Assembly (NCBI RefSeq): GCF_000014225.1 | Contig: NC_008228.1 | Coordinates: forward strand, 3,224,001 to 3,288,000 | Reading direction: 5' to 3' | DNA length: 64,000 bases | Source: Paraglaciecola sp. T6c | GTDB taxonomy: Bacteria > Pseudomonadota > Gammaproteobacteria > Enterobacterales > Alteromonadaceae | Part shown: one piece after another, positions 19,369-29,176 of the stretch | Position numbering within the stretch: position 1 is the first letter of the stretch | Layout of the letters: the number at the start of each line of letters is the position of its first letter | Notes under the pieces: model-generated | Databases searched by the model: none | Told to the model about the DNA's origin: nothing | Seen by the model: only the letters and a program-made list of their open reading frames with translations | Made by a program: the position numbers and the translations under genes

Positions 19369-21291
19369 TTAGAACTGCTGCATCAGGGAAATAATCCCAT
19401 CGAAGCCATTCTCATAAAGTGACTTAGCATCATCTTTACTGGTTACCCCATCTGCGATAACGATGATCCCCAATGAGTGCGCTAAAGAACATAAGCCACG
19501 AAGGAAGTTTTGATTAGTGGCGTTGATCGAAACATTAAACACGAACGCACTATCAATTTTAATGTAATCCAATCCTAACTCTTGTAAATCAAGGAGGGTA
19601 GAAAAGGAATCACCCACCCGTTTTAAACCAACTTTACAACCAGTTTCTTTGAGTGTCACAGAGAAATGCCTGAACAATTCAAAATGAGCGGAGGCAACAC
19701 TCTCTCTCACTTCAAGGCAGAGATGGTGTGCCACTTTAGGGTGTTCAGTTAGTAGTTTACGTAAACGCTGCACTGATTTTTCGCAAACCATCGTCTCTTG
19801 CGATAGCAAAATAGCGTAGTCATATGCTTTATTTTCTTGCTCAATTTTAGAGATCATAAACTCAATCATCCGAAAATCGAGCTGGGGGATCATATTTAGC
19901 TTACGCGCCCAGTGAACAAAATAGCCGCCCTTACGCACATCATTATCCAGTTCCAAGCCCATCAATGCTTGATAATGAATTGCACTACCATCTTTTTTAA
20001 CCACGGGAAAAGTAATTGAATGCACACCACTTGTCAGCGCATGACTAAGCGCTTTTCGCCACTGAATATCATCTTGAAATGGCGCAACAATAGTAAGCTT
20101 ATTATCGGTTAGCGCGAGCGCCCTTTCTTTTGATGCTTTAATCAGTAGTGCTTGTACCCTGCGCATTAGTGCAGTGCGTGTTTCATCGGGTGCGAGGTAT
20201 ACCCCTGCATGCAAAGCATACAGCTCGTACGTATCACGAGAGCGCCCTTTAAACGCGCGTACCGCATCCACTAGGACATCACTTAATTGCTGAATATCTT
20301 CAGCTTCAGTCAGTAATATGCAAAACTCAGAACCACTGACTCGGCCAAATCGTACATCGGTAAAGCGCCCTTCAATCTGTTTAGCAAAATCTAAAATCAC
20401 TTGTGTGAAATTAACAATAATATCGTTTACTTTGTGCTTATCAAGACGCTGTGATATTTCGCTCATGCCAAAGATTTTTATCATGAACAATACGTTATGC
20501 CCCTCTCGGTCACGGTATTTTAATTGAGCATCCAACAATGTATCAAAAGTCTCAGAGTTAGCTAACCCTGTTAACTCATCGTGCTGACTCCTATATCGCA
20601 GTTCATCTAATCGCTTGTTACCCTCTTCTATGATTTTTTTGAAACGCAGAGCTAATGAATTCATAGCTGTAACCACTTTGGCAAACTCTGTGGTACGCGG
20701 AATAGGTAATGTCATAAAACGTTTTTCAGAAAAACGATGAGCCTGCTCAACTACCATGTTCAAGGGCCTTAAAAGAACGTGCAACACAAACGAGCCAATC
20801 GCACCGGCTATTAGAGAAATAACCAGAAAGCTGATAAAAAATGCTTTAGTTCGGTGCCATAACGCTTCGTGAACATATTGGGTATGGCTTGCAAGATACA
20901 AAGTGCCAACGCGCTTCCAGCCACTGCTCACTTGCGCTACACCCGTTTTCACTTCAAAATCGAATATTCTGCGTGCAAACTCCGGCACATTAGACTTTGT
21001 TTTTTCCTTATACTCACGTTTGAAGACACTTTTACCAGCAGGATCAATCAGTTCGATAAACTCATAGTGACCTGTATCGAACGTGGCAGTTATCAATAAT
21101 TCGATGTCCGTCAATTGCTTCTCATCTTGAGAAAGCATCATTGCCAAGGAATTTACATCATCGACGTTTTTCAAAAAGAGTTGTTCTTGCAAATTTTTTC
21201 GCTCGAAATAGGTGCTTATAACGAAATTAGTCAGTGAACTGGCCATTAGGATTAGTATGACGGATAACCACAACTGCCTGACTAATGACAT
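19369..21291 (-). CDS. lapD: LapD-like c-di-GMP receptor with degenerate GGDEF and EAL domains
   Basis: Inner-membrane protein of 640 residues that binds cytosolic c-di-GMP and, in that state, sequesters LapG in the periplasm. TM helices at ~7-27 and ~150-173 flank a periplasmic LapD/MoxY-type domain with Trp125 in SGWKRVG; Trp125 of P. fluorescens LapD is needed for LapG binding. A HAMP segment follows. The GGDEF site reads SGSEF (319-323). The EAL site reads QAL (441-443), and the usual DDFG reads KRVG, so both enzyme sites should be dead. It follows lapG by 31 bp in the same direction, so the two are probably co-transcribed. Confidence 0.92.
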   Translation of the reverse strand: MSLVRQLWLSVILILMASSLTNFVISTYFERKNLQEQLFLKNVDDVNSLAMMLSQDEKQLTDIELLITATFDTGHYEFIELIDPAGKSVFKREYKEKTKSNVPEFARRIFDFEVKTGVAQVSSGWKRVGTLYLASHTQYVHEALWHRTKAFFISFLVISLIAGAIGSFVLHVLLRPLNMVVEQAHRFSEKRFMTLPIPRTTEFAKVVTAMNSLALRFKKIIEEGNKRLDELRYRSQHDELTGLANSETFDTLLDAQLKYRDREGHNVLFMIKIFGMSEISQRLDKHKVNDIIVNFTQVILDFAKQIEGRFTDVRFGRVSGSEFCILLTEAEDIQQLSDVLVDAVRAFKGRSRDTYELYALHAGVYLAPDETRTALMRRVQALLIKASKERALALTDNKLTIVAPFQDDIQWRKALSHALTSGVHSITFPVVKKDGSAIHYQALMGLELDNDVRKGGYFVHWARKLNMIPQLDFRMIEFMISKIEQENKAYDYAILLSQETMVCEKSVQRLRKLLTEHPKVAHHLCLEVRESVASAHFELFRHFSVTLKETGCKVGLKRVGDSFSTLLDLQELGLDYIKIDSAFVFNVSINATNQNFLRGLCSLAHSLGIIVIADGVTSKDDAKSLYENGFDGIISLMQQF

Positions 21292-21322
21292 CTATACACC
21301 ACCATTTGCCTTGACACGAAAC

Positions 21323-22096
21323 TCATCCCCACGTAATCCCCTCTAATTTGATTTTTTCAAGCGCATTACGCCACCTAGATAAGCGAGCTGTCGGACTAGC
21401 TACAGACTCAGTTGACCCTTTCGCCCACAATCCTTCAGTATTAAAACTGAAGACGGGCAACAGATCCGTTCTTTGCGACGCAGGAACCACATCCGCAAGA
21501 AGGCTATCAAGAATGAGAGGGTCATTTTGCTTCGGAAGGTAGTAAGACAAAACCATATGGGCTTGGGTAATTTTACTTCTAGGCCCTCCGATTCGAGCTT
21601 TTACATAAACTAGGCGTAATTGGCTTTCATCAATCCCCAAATAACGCAGCATGAAATATTTAATAATAGCGTAATCTTCACAGTCACCACGACCCTTCCC
21701 TAACGTTTCTAACGGACTAGCCCAATAATCCTTTTCATGCCACAAAGCAATATCGGTTTCATACGTCAGCTCTTCATCAAAAAATGCGTTCACCGTGTTC
21801 ACTTTTACAATTTCATCTGCCCCCTTAAGGTTTTCAAGCATGCTTTGCATTTTTCGACCCACAGTAGCTCGCATAGGATTGTATTGTTCATGCAGTAAAG
21901 AAATCAGCTTTTCGAATTCCAAATTCACCGTCTGAGCACTAATCAATGAACCCGTTAGAAAAAGAATGAGACATAGACGGCTAAGATTTAAAGTGCGAGA
22001 TACGGAAATTGCTTTACTGAATACAAGAATTGTAGACAGATACTGACGAAATCTTTTTATTTTTAAAAGATTGATTCTAATCACCCCACATTTCAC
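21323..22096 (-). CDS. lapG: LapG-like periplasmic cysteine protease
   Basis: Transglutaminase-like cysteine protease (BTLCP family) of 257 residues that cuts the adhesin N-terminus after a TAA|G-type motif. The catalytic triad is visible as Cys139 (GRGDCEDYA), His180 (TQAHMVLSYY) and Asp197 (PLILDSL). A hydrophobic export segment lies at ~39-54, preceded by an unusually long basic N-terminus; the start could be an alternative codon further in. It is the first gene of a lapG-lapD unit. The family is Ca2+-dependent. Confidence 0.92.
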   Translation of the reverse strand: MKCGVIRINLLKIKRFRQYLSTILVFSKAISVSRTLNLSRLCLILFLTGSLISAQTVNLEFEKLISLLHEQYNPMRATVGRKMQSMLENLKGADEIVKVNTVNAFFDEELTYETDIALWHEKDYWASPLETLGKGRGDCEDYAIIKYFMLRYLGIDESQLRLVYVKARIGGPRSKITQAHMVLSYYLPKQNDPLILDSLLADVVPASQRTDLLPVFSFNTEGLWAKGSTESVASPTARLSRWRNALEKIKLEGITWG

Positions 22097-22229
22097 TCAT
22101 TAAATATGTTATTGGTTTAGCTGTTCGTCACCGCAAGTCAATTTGAGTCAACGTCCTTTCCCAGTCCTAGCTATCACATCAATAATACTTAATATTACTA
22201 GTTTATGAGAAATACCGTGAGTAAGAGTA

Positions 22230-24281
22230 TTAACTGTATTTCTCAAGCACGGCGTAGAGGTTTTCTTGGTCAACAGGCTTAGATAGGTATTCGCTCATGC
22301 CACTGGCAAAGCACTTATCACGCTCTTCTGATAATGCATTCGCGGTCAGCGCGATAATAGGAATAGTCGCTACATGAGACGAAAATTGCCTAATATGCTG
22401 AGTAGTTTGATATCCATCCATATTAGGCATCTGGCAATCCATCAAAATTAACGTGTATGGGTTCTCACTACTTAGTTCGTCTTCGAGTATGGCTAGCGCT
22501 TCAAGCCCATCATTAACGATGTCATAGGTTATTTGTCGTTGTTTAAGCATTTCACCAATCACCACTTGATTGATTTCATTGTCTTCAACTACCAATACAT
22601 GTAGACCGCTTAGATCCCTACTTTGGGATACAGCCAGTTCAGGCTCAGCAGGATGCACACTTTTGGCCATAATACCCACTTCAATTTGCGCCGAGAACAC
22701 ACTTCCTTTGTTCAGTACGCTTTTTACGCTGACATCCCCTGACATCAATTGACAAAGCTTGCGCGTAATTGATAACCCCAATCCTGTGCCACCGAATTTG
22801 CGCGTGGTAGACACATCGGCTTGGCTAAAAGGTGAAAATAATAGCGCTTGTTGCTCTTGCGTCATGCCTACCCCAGAGTCTTTCACAAAAATGGTCAATG
22901 TAGCCTTGCCTTTTTTCAGTAGCGTCAACTCTGTCGCAATGTTCACTTGCCCTTGATGGGTAAACTTAAGCGCATTTGAAAGCAAATTAGCACAAATTTG
23001 CCGCAGCCTCGTAGGGTCGGTAATGATACTGGCGCCCTGGGTGTTTTCGAGTTGCTTAACCAATTGTATGGATTTTTCTTTTGCGTGTGGATTAAAGATA
23101 TCAACACAATTATTGAGAACCTGATTCAGGTCGATAGGGACGGTTTCCAGTGCCAACTTACCAGAGTCAATTTTGGTAAAATCTAAGATGTCATTGATGA
23201 TCCCTAGCAATGACGTGGCGCTGTCTTTGGCTAAGCCCAAAAACCGTCGTTGTTCATTATCCAAAGAAGAGGCGTCTAATATTTGCAACATGCCCAATAC
23301 CCCGTTAATGGGCGTACGAATTTCATGACTCATATTGGCTAAAAATAAACTGCGAGCTTCAAGCGCCAATGACAGTTCCTTGTGCCTGTGCTCCAGCTGT
23401 TCACGTGAATTGACTTGCTCAGTGATATCTTGAAACGCACCCACCAGCCGGACACATTTTCCCCCGTCTAATTCGGCTTTGCCCTTAACCGCCGCCCATT
23501 TGGGCGTCCCTTTTTGAGTGACAATTTCAAACTCACCAGAGAAATTGCCGCCGTGATCCATCAAGCGTCTGACGCATTGAGTAATACGGGTTTGATTCTC
23601 TCCCTCTTTATAGAAATTTAATCCGTTGACCAAATCCGGTACAAAATCTTGATCGACCTCATGAATGTCTTTCATCACCGAGGACCAATAAAGCTTCCCG
23701 TCAACAAGATCTAGCTCCCACGCCCCTACACCTGCAACTTGACCCATTTGTTCCAATATATCTTGCTGGCGCGCCATTAATTTTTGCTGTTCTTTTAACA
23801 ACGCTAATTTCTCATGGCGGGCTATTTCGTTGCCAACCCAATGCGAAAGCAGTTCGATAAAACTCAGTTCTTCAGTGCTAAAAGGCTGATTGCGTGGGGC
23901 ACTCGCTGAAAAATTTATCGTGCCGAAACGTTTACCTTCAACCACAATTGGCGCACCGATATAACTTTCTAGCCCCAAATTAAGGTAGCAAGGATGCTGA
24001 GCAATATGACTTTGACCTGCGTGATAAAAAGACAGAGCTTGATTTGTGGCTAAAGTGTGTACGCAGTAAGTATCACCTAAGTCGAATGTGGTGCCACTAA
24101 GTAAATCATTTGCAGGTGAAATCGCGTAGGAGACAGTGTAAAGCTCGTCTTCAATGTGGCTAATAATGCCCATTTCTAACTGAAAGTAATCAACGCCTAA
24201 TTGCAAAAGTGCAACCATTTTTTGCGAGTATGACAAGGCACTATCTGATGTTATTTCATACAGTTTTTGTAAGTTCTGCAA
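22230..24281 (-). CDS. hybrid sensor histidine kinase (GAF-PAS-HisKA-HATPase-REC)
   Basis: Cytosolic hybrid kinase of 683 residues without transmembrane segments. Domains in order are GAF (~15-155), PAS/PAC (~175-295), HisKA with the phospho-His at 319 (ANMSHEIRTPINGV), HATPase (N box ANLLSNALKF, G boxes KDSGVG and GGTGLG), and a C-terminal receiver with Asp615 (LILMDCQMPNMDG) and Lys668. There is no HPt domain or output regulator next to it, so its partner must lie elsewhere. It is transcribed towards lapG with a 133-bp gap. What the GAF domain senses cannot be read from the sequence. Confidence 0.9.
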   Translation of the reverse strand: MQNLQKLYEITSDSALSYSQKMVALLQLGVDYFQLEMGIISHIEDELYTVSYAISPANDLLSGTTFDLGDTYCVHTLATNQALSFYHAGQSHIAQHPCYLNLGLESYIGAPIVVEGKRFGTINFSASAPRNQPFSTEELSFIELLSHWVGNEIARHEKLALLKEQQKLMARQQDILEQMGQVAGVGAWELDLVDGKLYWSSVMKDIHEVDQDFVPDLVNGLNFYKEGENQTRITQCVRRLMDHGGNFSGEFEIVTQKGTPKWAAVKGKAELDGGKCVRLVGAFQDITEQVNSREQLEHRHKELSLALEARSLFLANMSHEIRTPINGVLGMLQILDASSLDNEQRRFLGLAKDSATSLLGIINDILDFTKIDSGKLALETVPIDLNQVLNNCVDIFNPHAKEKSIQLVKQLENTQGASIITDPTRLRQICANLLSNALKFTHQGQVNIATELTLLKKGKATLTIFVKDSGVGMTQEQQALLFSPFSQADVSTTRKFGGTGLGLSITRKLCQLMSGDVSVKSVLNKGSVFSAQIEVGIMAKSVHPAEPELAVSQSRDLSGLHVLVVEDNEINQVVIGEMLKQRQITYDIVNDGLEALAILEDELSSENPYTLILMDCQMPNMDGYQTTQHIRQFSSHVATIPIIALTANALSEERDKCFASGMSEYLSKPVDQENLYAVLEKYS

Positions 24282-24573
24282 CGCAATTTCTCTCAGTTAT
24301 TAAGTGCACTTTTTCAATCCCTAAAACAACATCCTTGATGGAAAGGCACGTGTGATGTGACTATATCCTGTCACTCATCATTCGCAAAGTTGGGCCTTTG
24401 CTAAAACCCTCTTCTCGCCTCTATTGCATTTGCTTATTTTTGCCGATTATCCATCCTGTAGCAGCCAATTAACCTAGTTCAACTGCCTTTCACAGTGTAA
24501 ACGCGTTAAATCACCTTCATTCTTCCTTACGAGCCTTTATCTTGTGCAGTACTAACAAAGATACTCAAACACT

Positions 24574-26619
24574 TCAGGCGTAATCGTTTAGCAGCAAAAG
24601 ATAATCATCAAGTAAAAGCGGTTTTGCGAGAAAATAACCTTGGACATAATTGCATGAGACTGAACGCAAGTAATCTAACTGCCCTTGGGTCTCGACCCCT
24701 TCCCCTACCGTGACTAAATTATAGGACTGGGCGATTGACATGATCGCGTTCACCATAGGCAAGTGTGAAGCGTGCTCGCTGTCGATATCAGCCACGAAAG
24801 TACGGTCTATTTTCAAGCAATCTACTGGATAGGCCAATAGTTGATTAAAACCCGTGTAGCCTGTTCCAAAGTCATCCAAGGCTAAATTAATCCCTAATTT
24901 TTTAAGCTCTTTTAATATGCTTAAACTCGTCTCCCCGGCTTCAATTAAGCTAGTTTCGGTGATTTCCAACTCAATATATTCAGGGGGTATTTGATATTTA
25001 TGCATGAGCTTTTTTAACTGCTTCGGAAAGCTGCTGTTGAGTAGCTCAATGGCTGAAATATTAATGCAAAAGACTGGGCACGAACGACCAGGTGTCAGAA
25101 AATGCATTTGCATAGCGGCGAAGCTAGTCTCTGCCACCCATAAATCAATGTTTTGGATGATGCCAAATTCTTCCGCAATAGGAATAAAAACATCCGGAGT
25201 AACCCCTTGCATGGCGTCTGACTCACAGCGAATAAGCACCTCAACGCGTCTAGGTTTTAAATCGGAACAACTGAATATGGGCATAAACCTGAGTGAGAAA
25301 TCTTGGTTTATCAGTGCATTTTTTAAATTTTCAGCAATGGATTTTTTTAGATAGATCGCAGAAGCGAGGCTATCATCAAACACCTTGAATCGCCCTTTTC
25401 CTTGCTCTTTTGCACAGCGCATCGCAGAGTCTGCTTGAGACAGTAGCGCTTTGAAAGATGCTTTTTTATCACTGGAATACGCTAGACCAAGACTAATACC
25501 AACCTTAACCTCGCAGCCGCTAACGGGGATTGGATCAATCAATTGCTGACCGATTCTACGACTGACTTGTATCGCTTTTTCTTTGTCACAATCAGTAATT
25601 GTCAGAACAAATTCATCACCCGCTAACCTAGCGAACGAGTAGCGCCCCTCAAAGTTCATTTCGCTTATGATCAGCTTAACCTTTTGGCAAATTGCTACCA
25701 GAAGTTCGTCGCCAATGGGGTGGCCGTAGGTATCGTTTATCTTTTTAAAGTCGTCAACGTCAAAATAAAATAAGCTTATCGTATGGTGCTCAACGATATG
25801 TTTGAACTCTTTTCGGACTTTTGAAATCATTCCTCGCCGGTTCAACAAACCAGTGAGCGGGTCGGTACTCGATATTTTTTTGAGATTATTTTTCTGCCTG
25901 ATGGTCAGCAGTACTATGACCATAAAGAGTAAGAGTAAAATCAATCTAAGCAGCTCAGGCTCTGTTATCGCTTCCCCTGACATGCTCAAACTGTGCACCG
26001 TCAATACGTAGTCACCAAGCTCCTTCGCTTCATCAATGACCAGCTCGATAGAAACGATGTTTGAGATATCGACATGAGATTGCTCATACCCTATACCTCT
26101 TTCTCTTTTCCACCACTGGGCAACGAACAGCGCTTTGCTGGGCACATTCAAGGTGGTGCTTTCATCCCCCAGTTCAAATTCGATGGTGTTAAATTTATCG
26201 CTAATATCAATGTGTGGTAATGAATAAGCAGGGTTATTGTTTCTTAAATAAAGTTTAATGTTTTCTTTGCCTGAAGGGCTTTTTAATGTGGCGACTATTT
26301 CAACAGATTGATAGTTTGAAAGATCGAGTCCTCGAGAAAAATGGTTTCTCCGGCTGTAGTTAAGTTTTAATAAACAAAGGGAGTAAGCACTGATATCAGA
26401 AAGTTCGCAGGCGATGGCGATTGAATGTTCGCCAGTATGCAACTCGCTGCGCATGCCGCCTTCATGTTGGTGCTCCATAGCCACCAGGGTGTCTGGGGAA
26501 AGTAAATCGAGTGAAACGTCCATTAACCCCAAGCGGTGGGCAGTTAACGCCAGTAACGAACACATTACAAAAGCAATGATGGCCTGAGATTTAAAGTCTC
26601 GAAAAACGCCTAGAGTCAT
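24574..26619 (-). CDS. membrane GGDEF-EAL protein with periplasmic sensor domain
   Basis: c-di-GMP turnover protein of 681 residues. A periplasmic domain of ~190 residues with no obvious family lies between TM helices at ~11-30 and ~221-240. The cyclase site is AGDEF (333-337), an active variant, with no RxxD inhibition site before it. The EAL domain keeps the catalytic set: EVL at 460-462, Asn520, EITE at 552-555, DDFGTGY from 582, Lys603 and Glu640. It can therefore plausibly make or destroy c-di-GMP, and it lies just beyond lapG/lapD. Whether it controls that module is inference. Confidence 0.9.
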   Translation of the reverse strand: MTLGVFRDFKSQAIIAFVMCSLLALTAHRLGLMDVSLDLLSPDTLVAMEHQHEGGMRSELHTGEHSIAIACELSDISAYSLCLLKLNYSRRNHFSRGLDLSNYQSVEIVATLKSPSGKENIKLYLRNNNPAYSLPHIDISDKFNTIEFELGDESTTLNVPSKALFVAQWWKRERGIGYEQSHVDISNIVSIELVIDEAKELGDYVLTVHSLSMSGEAITEPELLRLILLLLFMVIVLLTIRQKNNLKKISSTDPLTGLLNRRGMISKVRKEFKHIVEHHTISLFYFDVDDFKKINDTYGHPIGDELLVAICQKVKLIISEMNFEGRYSFARLAGDEFVLTITDCDKEKAIQVSRRIGQQLIDPIPVSGCEVKVGISLGLAYSSDKKASFKALLSQADSAMRCAKEQGKGRFKVFDDSLASAIYLKKSIAENLKNALINQDFSLRFMPIFSCSDLKPRRVEVLIRCESDAMQGVTPDVFIPIAEEFGIIQNIDLWVAETSFAAMQMHFLTPGRSCPVFCINISAIELLNSSFPKQLKKLMHKYQIPPEYIELEITETSLIEAGETSLSILKELKKLGINLALDDFGTGYTGFNQLLAYPVDCLKIDRTFVADIDSEHASHLPMVNAIMSIAQSYNLVTVGEGVETQGQLDYLRSVSCNYVQGYFLAKPLLLDDYLLLLNDYA

Positions 26620-26930
26620 ATTTTATTATTCAATTAATCATTAAAAGTAACATCACACACAAACATATGTGTGAGATTTCTGCCATGTATACCACCCAAA
26701 TTGGGCGCTGAGTCCTTGGCGTTCCAAAGATGCTAAACGAGCAACAACCAAGCTCGGGATAAAAGCATCCCCCCTGTTATCGTTCGCGTAGAATCGCTCG
26801 CTTAAACCTGTAGGCTTAGCCTCGCTCACCAACCAGCATATTGTTTTATGCCGTGCAAAAATAAACCCTATCCTGAATCTCAGAAATGAGCAATGAGTAA
26901 CCGTCGACCTTGCACTATAAATCGAGCAAA
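26620..26930. other. 311-bp gap upstream of the GGDEF-EAL gene
   Basis: No ORF is supported here. It must hold the promoter of the GGDEF-EAL gene. A perfect 7-bp inverted repeat (tcacaca / tgtgtga, loop of eight) lies at 26653-26674, about 34 bp before the start, and could be an operator. Other small stems occur near 26755-26770. I compared it by eye with the c-di-GMP (GEMM) riboswitch and saw no convincing match. Confidence 0.4.
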
Positions 26931-27923
26931 TTAAAATTCCTCACGGTAAGCAAACAGCCCCTGACTGCCCCCAGTATGAATAAATAGCTGGTGACTATTT
27001 GCCCCAATCTCACCTGTGGCGCACAAGTCCATAAAGCCAGCCATTGCCTTGCCCGTATAGACGGGATCTAATAACACGCCTTCTAGTTCGGCGCAGCGCT
27101 TGACGGCCGTTACCATTGATGGCGTAGTCATACCGTAACCTTCGCCAAAATAGTTGCCATTGGCAACCACTTTGCCTTTCGCCCGATTGGGATCAATGTC
27201 TAAAAAAGTGAGCGTTTCTCTGAGTAACTGTTCCACTAACTGTTCTTGCGCTTCCTTCGAGCGACTCACCGCTACCCCCAGTACCGAGATGTCTGAGTTA
27301 GCAGCAATCAGCCCTGCAAGCAAGCCTGCTTGGGTACCTGCACTGCCCGTCGCGAGCACAATTTGGTCGATGTGAAGATCATCATCTGCCAATTGTTGTA
27401 ATATTTCTTTGGCGCAGCGCACATAGCCTAAACTGCCCATCACATTCGACCCGCCCATGGGAATAAAATACGGCTTTCGCCCCTGAATTTTTAGCTTTGC
27501 AAGCAGCGCACTGGTATACGCTTCAACCTCTTGTTCTAGGCCTAAACGATGGATATTGGCGCCCAGTAGAGTGTCCAATAACACATTTCCGTTTTGATAA
27601 TAATCCGCTTTAGGCGTGCCCTTAACATCTTCGAGCACAAGCTCGCAACCTAAGCCAAATTTAGCGGCCGCGGCAGCAGTTTGCCGCGCATGATTTGATT
27701 GCAAGCCTCCCACCGTCACCAGAGTGTCGGCCCCGTGTTGCTGAGCATCGGCGATTAAATACTCTAGTTTGCGGGTTTTATTGCCGCCACCAGCAAGTCC
27801 GGTGCAATCATCGCGTTTGATATACACCTTGCATCCCACTTTTTCAGATAACCTGGGTAAACTCTCAAGGGGTGTTGGATTGTGGGAGATTGTTACCCGT
27901 GGAATAAGTGCAAAGTTTATCAT
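26931..27923 (-). CDS. PLP-dependent D-cysteine desulfhydrase / L-cysteate sulfo-lyase / ACC deaminase family
   Basis: PLP enzyme of 330 residues, fold type II. I start at the ATG at 27923 (MINFALIPRV), which gives the family's usual length; the longer frame from 27989 adds an unconserved tail. The motif KRDDCTGLAGGGNKTRKLEY carries the PLP lysine (Lys49), followed by GGLQSNHARQTAA. The C-terminus has LDPVYTGKAMAG and FIHTGG. These residues fit D-cysteine desulfhydrase (DcyD) and also L-cysteate sulfo-lyase (CuyA), the latter plausible in a marine host. The sequence alone does not decide the substrate; true ACC deaminase seems less likely. It stands alone, divergent from corA. Confidence 0.8.
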   Translation of the reverse strand: MINFALIPRVTISHNPTPLESLPRLSEKVGCKVYIKRDDCTGLAGGGNKTRKLEYLIADAQQHGADTLVTVGGLQSNHARQTAAAAAKFGLGCELVLEDVKGTPKADYYQNGNVLLDTLLGANIHRLGLEQEVEAYTSALLAKLKIQGRKPYFIPMGGSNVMGSLGYVRCAKEILQQLADDDLHIDQIVLATGSAGTQAGLLAGLIAANSDISVLGVAVSRSKEAQEQLVEQLLRETLTFLDIDPNRAKGKVVANGNYFGEGYGMTTPSMVTAVKRCAELEGVLLDPVYTGKAMAGFMDLCATGEIGANSHQLFIHTGGSQGLFAYREEF

Positions 27924-28108
27924 CGTGAACCCACTAAATTCGAAAAGAAAATCAACGTTACAACTTTTTCGGTCCTGTGTTAACACCACTGCAATTTTTC
28001 ATTATATATTCTGGTTGTCGATTGTTCGCCTTCACACTTGCCCGGTAAACGAGTCACGCTATGCAACGCAACCGATACACTCACGTTTCTAGGTAACCAA
28101 GGATTTAA

Positions 28109-29176
28109 ATGAAGTTATTTCGCAAGCAGTACAGTCAACCCGGCACGCAGCCTGGTGTTATTCACGATGATAAAAAAGGCCAGTTAACGCTCAGTGTGTT
28201 TGATTTTGATGCCAGCGACTGTGTTGAGAAAAAAAATGTGACGGCAGAACAATGTGCGTCGTACTTGGGGAATAACAATGAGACCTGGGTGCATGTTCAA
28301 GGTGATCCTGATAAAGCCACTTTCTCCCAATTGGCGAAAGATTTCGGCATCCACGAACTCTTCATCGAAGATGTGTCGAATCTCGGACAAAGGCCAAAAA
28401 TTGATATTCAGGAAGATCAAATTTTCATTATTCTCACCCTGCCAGTAACAAGCGAAAAAGGCGTTAGCCTGCAGCAAATCAGCATATTTTTGAAGAACAA
28501 TACGGTTATTTCATTTTGCGGGGGGCAATTCAATCCATTTACCGCCATCAGTAATCGGTTAACACTGCCCACCTCTGGGTTGCGTAAGCGCCACATTGAT
28601 TTTCTGTTTTATAGTTTAATCGATACGGTTATCGATTGGGGATTTCCCGTTTTAGAACAATACGCCGATCGTATCGATGCCACCGAGGAACTACTCCTTG
28701 AAAATCATGACAAAGACATTTTGCAAAAAATTCATCTGTTACGCCGTGAGGTACTGCTGTTAAGAAGACAAATTTGGCCTCACCGAGAAATGCTCAATAC
28801 CCTACTTCGCGACGACACATCAGACTTAATTAAAGCTGACACTAAGCTATTTTTGCGCGATTGTTATGACCACAGTATTTCTATTCTTGAATTGACTGAA
28901 ACCTACCACGAAATGGCTAATGGTCTTATGGAACTCTACATGAGCGTGGTCAGTTTAAAGCTCAATGATGTAATGAGAGTACTAACGATCATCGCCACCT
29001 TGTTTATTCCCCCCACTTTCGTAGCAGGTATTTATGGCATGAATTTCAGTCATGATGCAGGCCCGCTCAATATGCCCGAGCTATACTCCCCTTACGGTTA
29101 CCTTGGCGCATGGGCGGTAATGATTTTCATGATTGTGGGCATGCTTTTATTCTTCAAAAAACACAAATGGATTTAA
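28109..29176 (+). CDS. corA: CorA-family divalent cation (Mg2+) transporter
   Basis: Inner-membrane channel of 355 residues. It has a large cytosolic N-terminal domain and two C-terminal TM helices. The signature GMN is at ~310-312 (FVAGIYGMNF), followed by the periplasmic loop with MPEL and a Lys-rich tail (KKHKWI). Length and layout match CorA. An AAGG site precedes the ATG. Mg2+/Co2+ is the usual substrate, but the related Zn2+ exporter ZntB cannot be excluded by eye. Confidence 0.88.
   Translation: MKLFRKQYSQPGTQPGVIHDDKKGQLTLSVFDFDASDCVEKKNVTAEQCASYLGNNNETWVHVQGDPDKATFSQLAKDFGIHELFIEDVSNLGQRPKIDIQEDQIFIILTLPVTSEKGVSLQQISIFLKNNTVISFCGGQFNPFTAISNRLTLPTSGLRKRHIDFLFYSLIDTVIDWGFPVLEQYADRIDATEELLLENHDKDILQKIHLLRREVLLLRRQIWPHREMLNTLLRDDTSDLIKADTKLFLRDCYDHSISILELTETYHEMANGLMELYMSVVSLKLNDVMRVLTIIATLFIPPTFVAGIYGMNFSHDAGPLNMPELYSPYGYLGAWAVMIFMIVGMLLFFKKHKWI

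Noticed and set aside
26620-26930. c-di-GMP (GEMM) riboswitch upstream of the GGDEF-EAL gene
   Set aside because: Hairpins are present, but I could not match the conserved GEMM core by eye; a covariance search would be needed.
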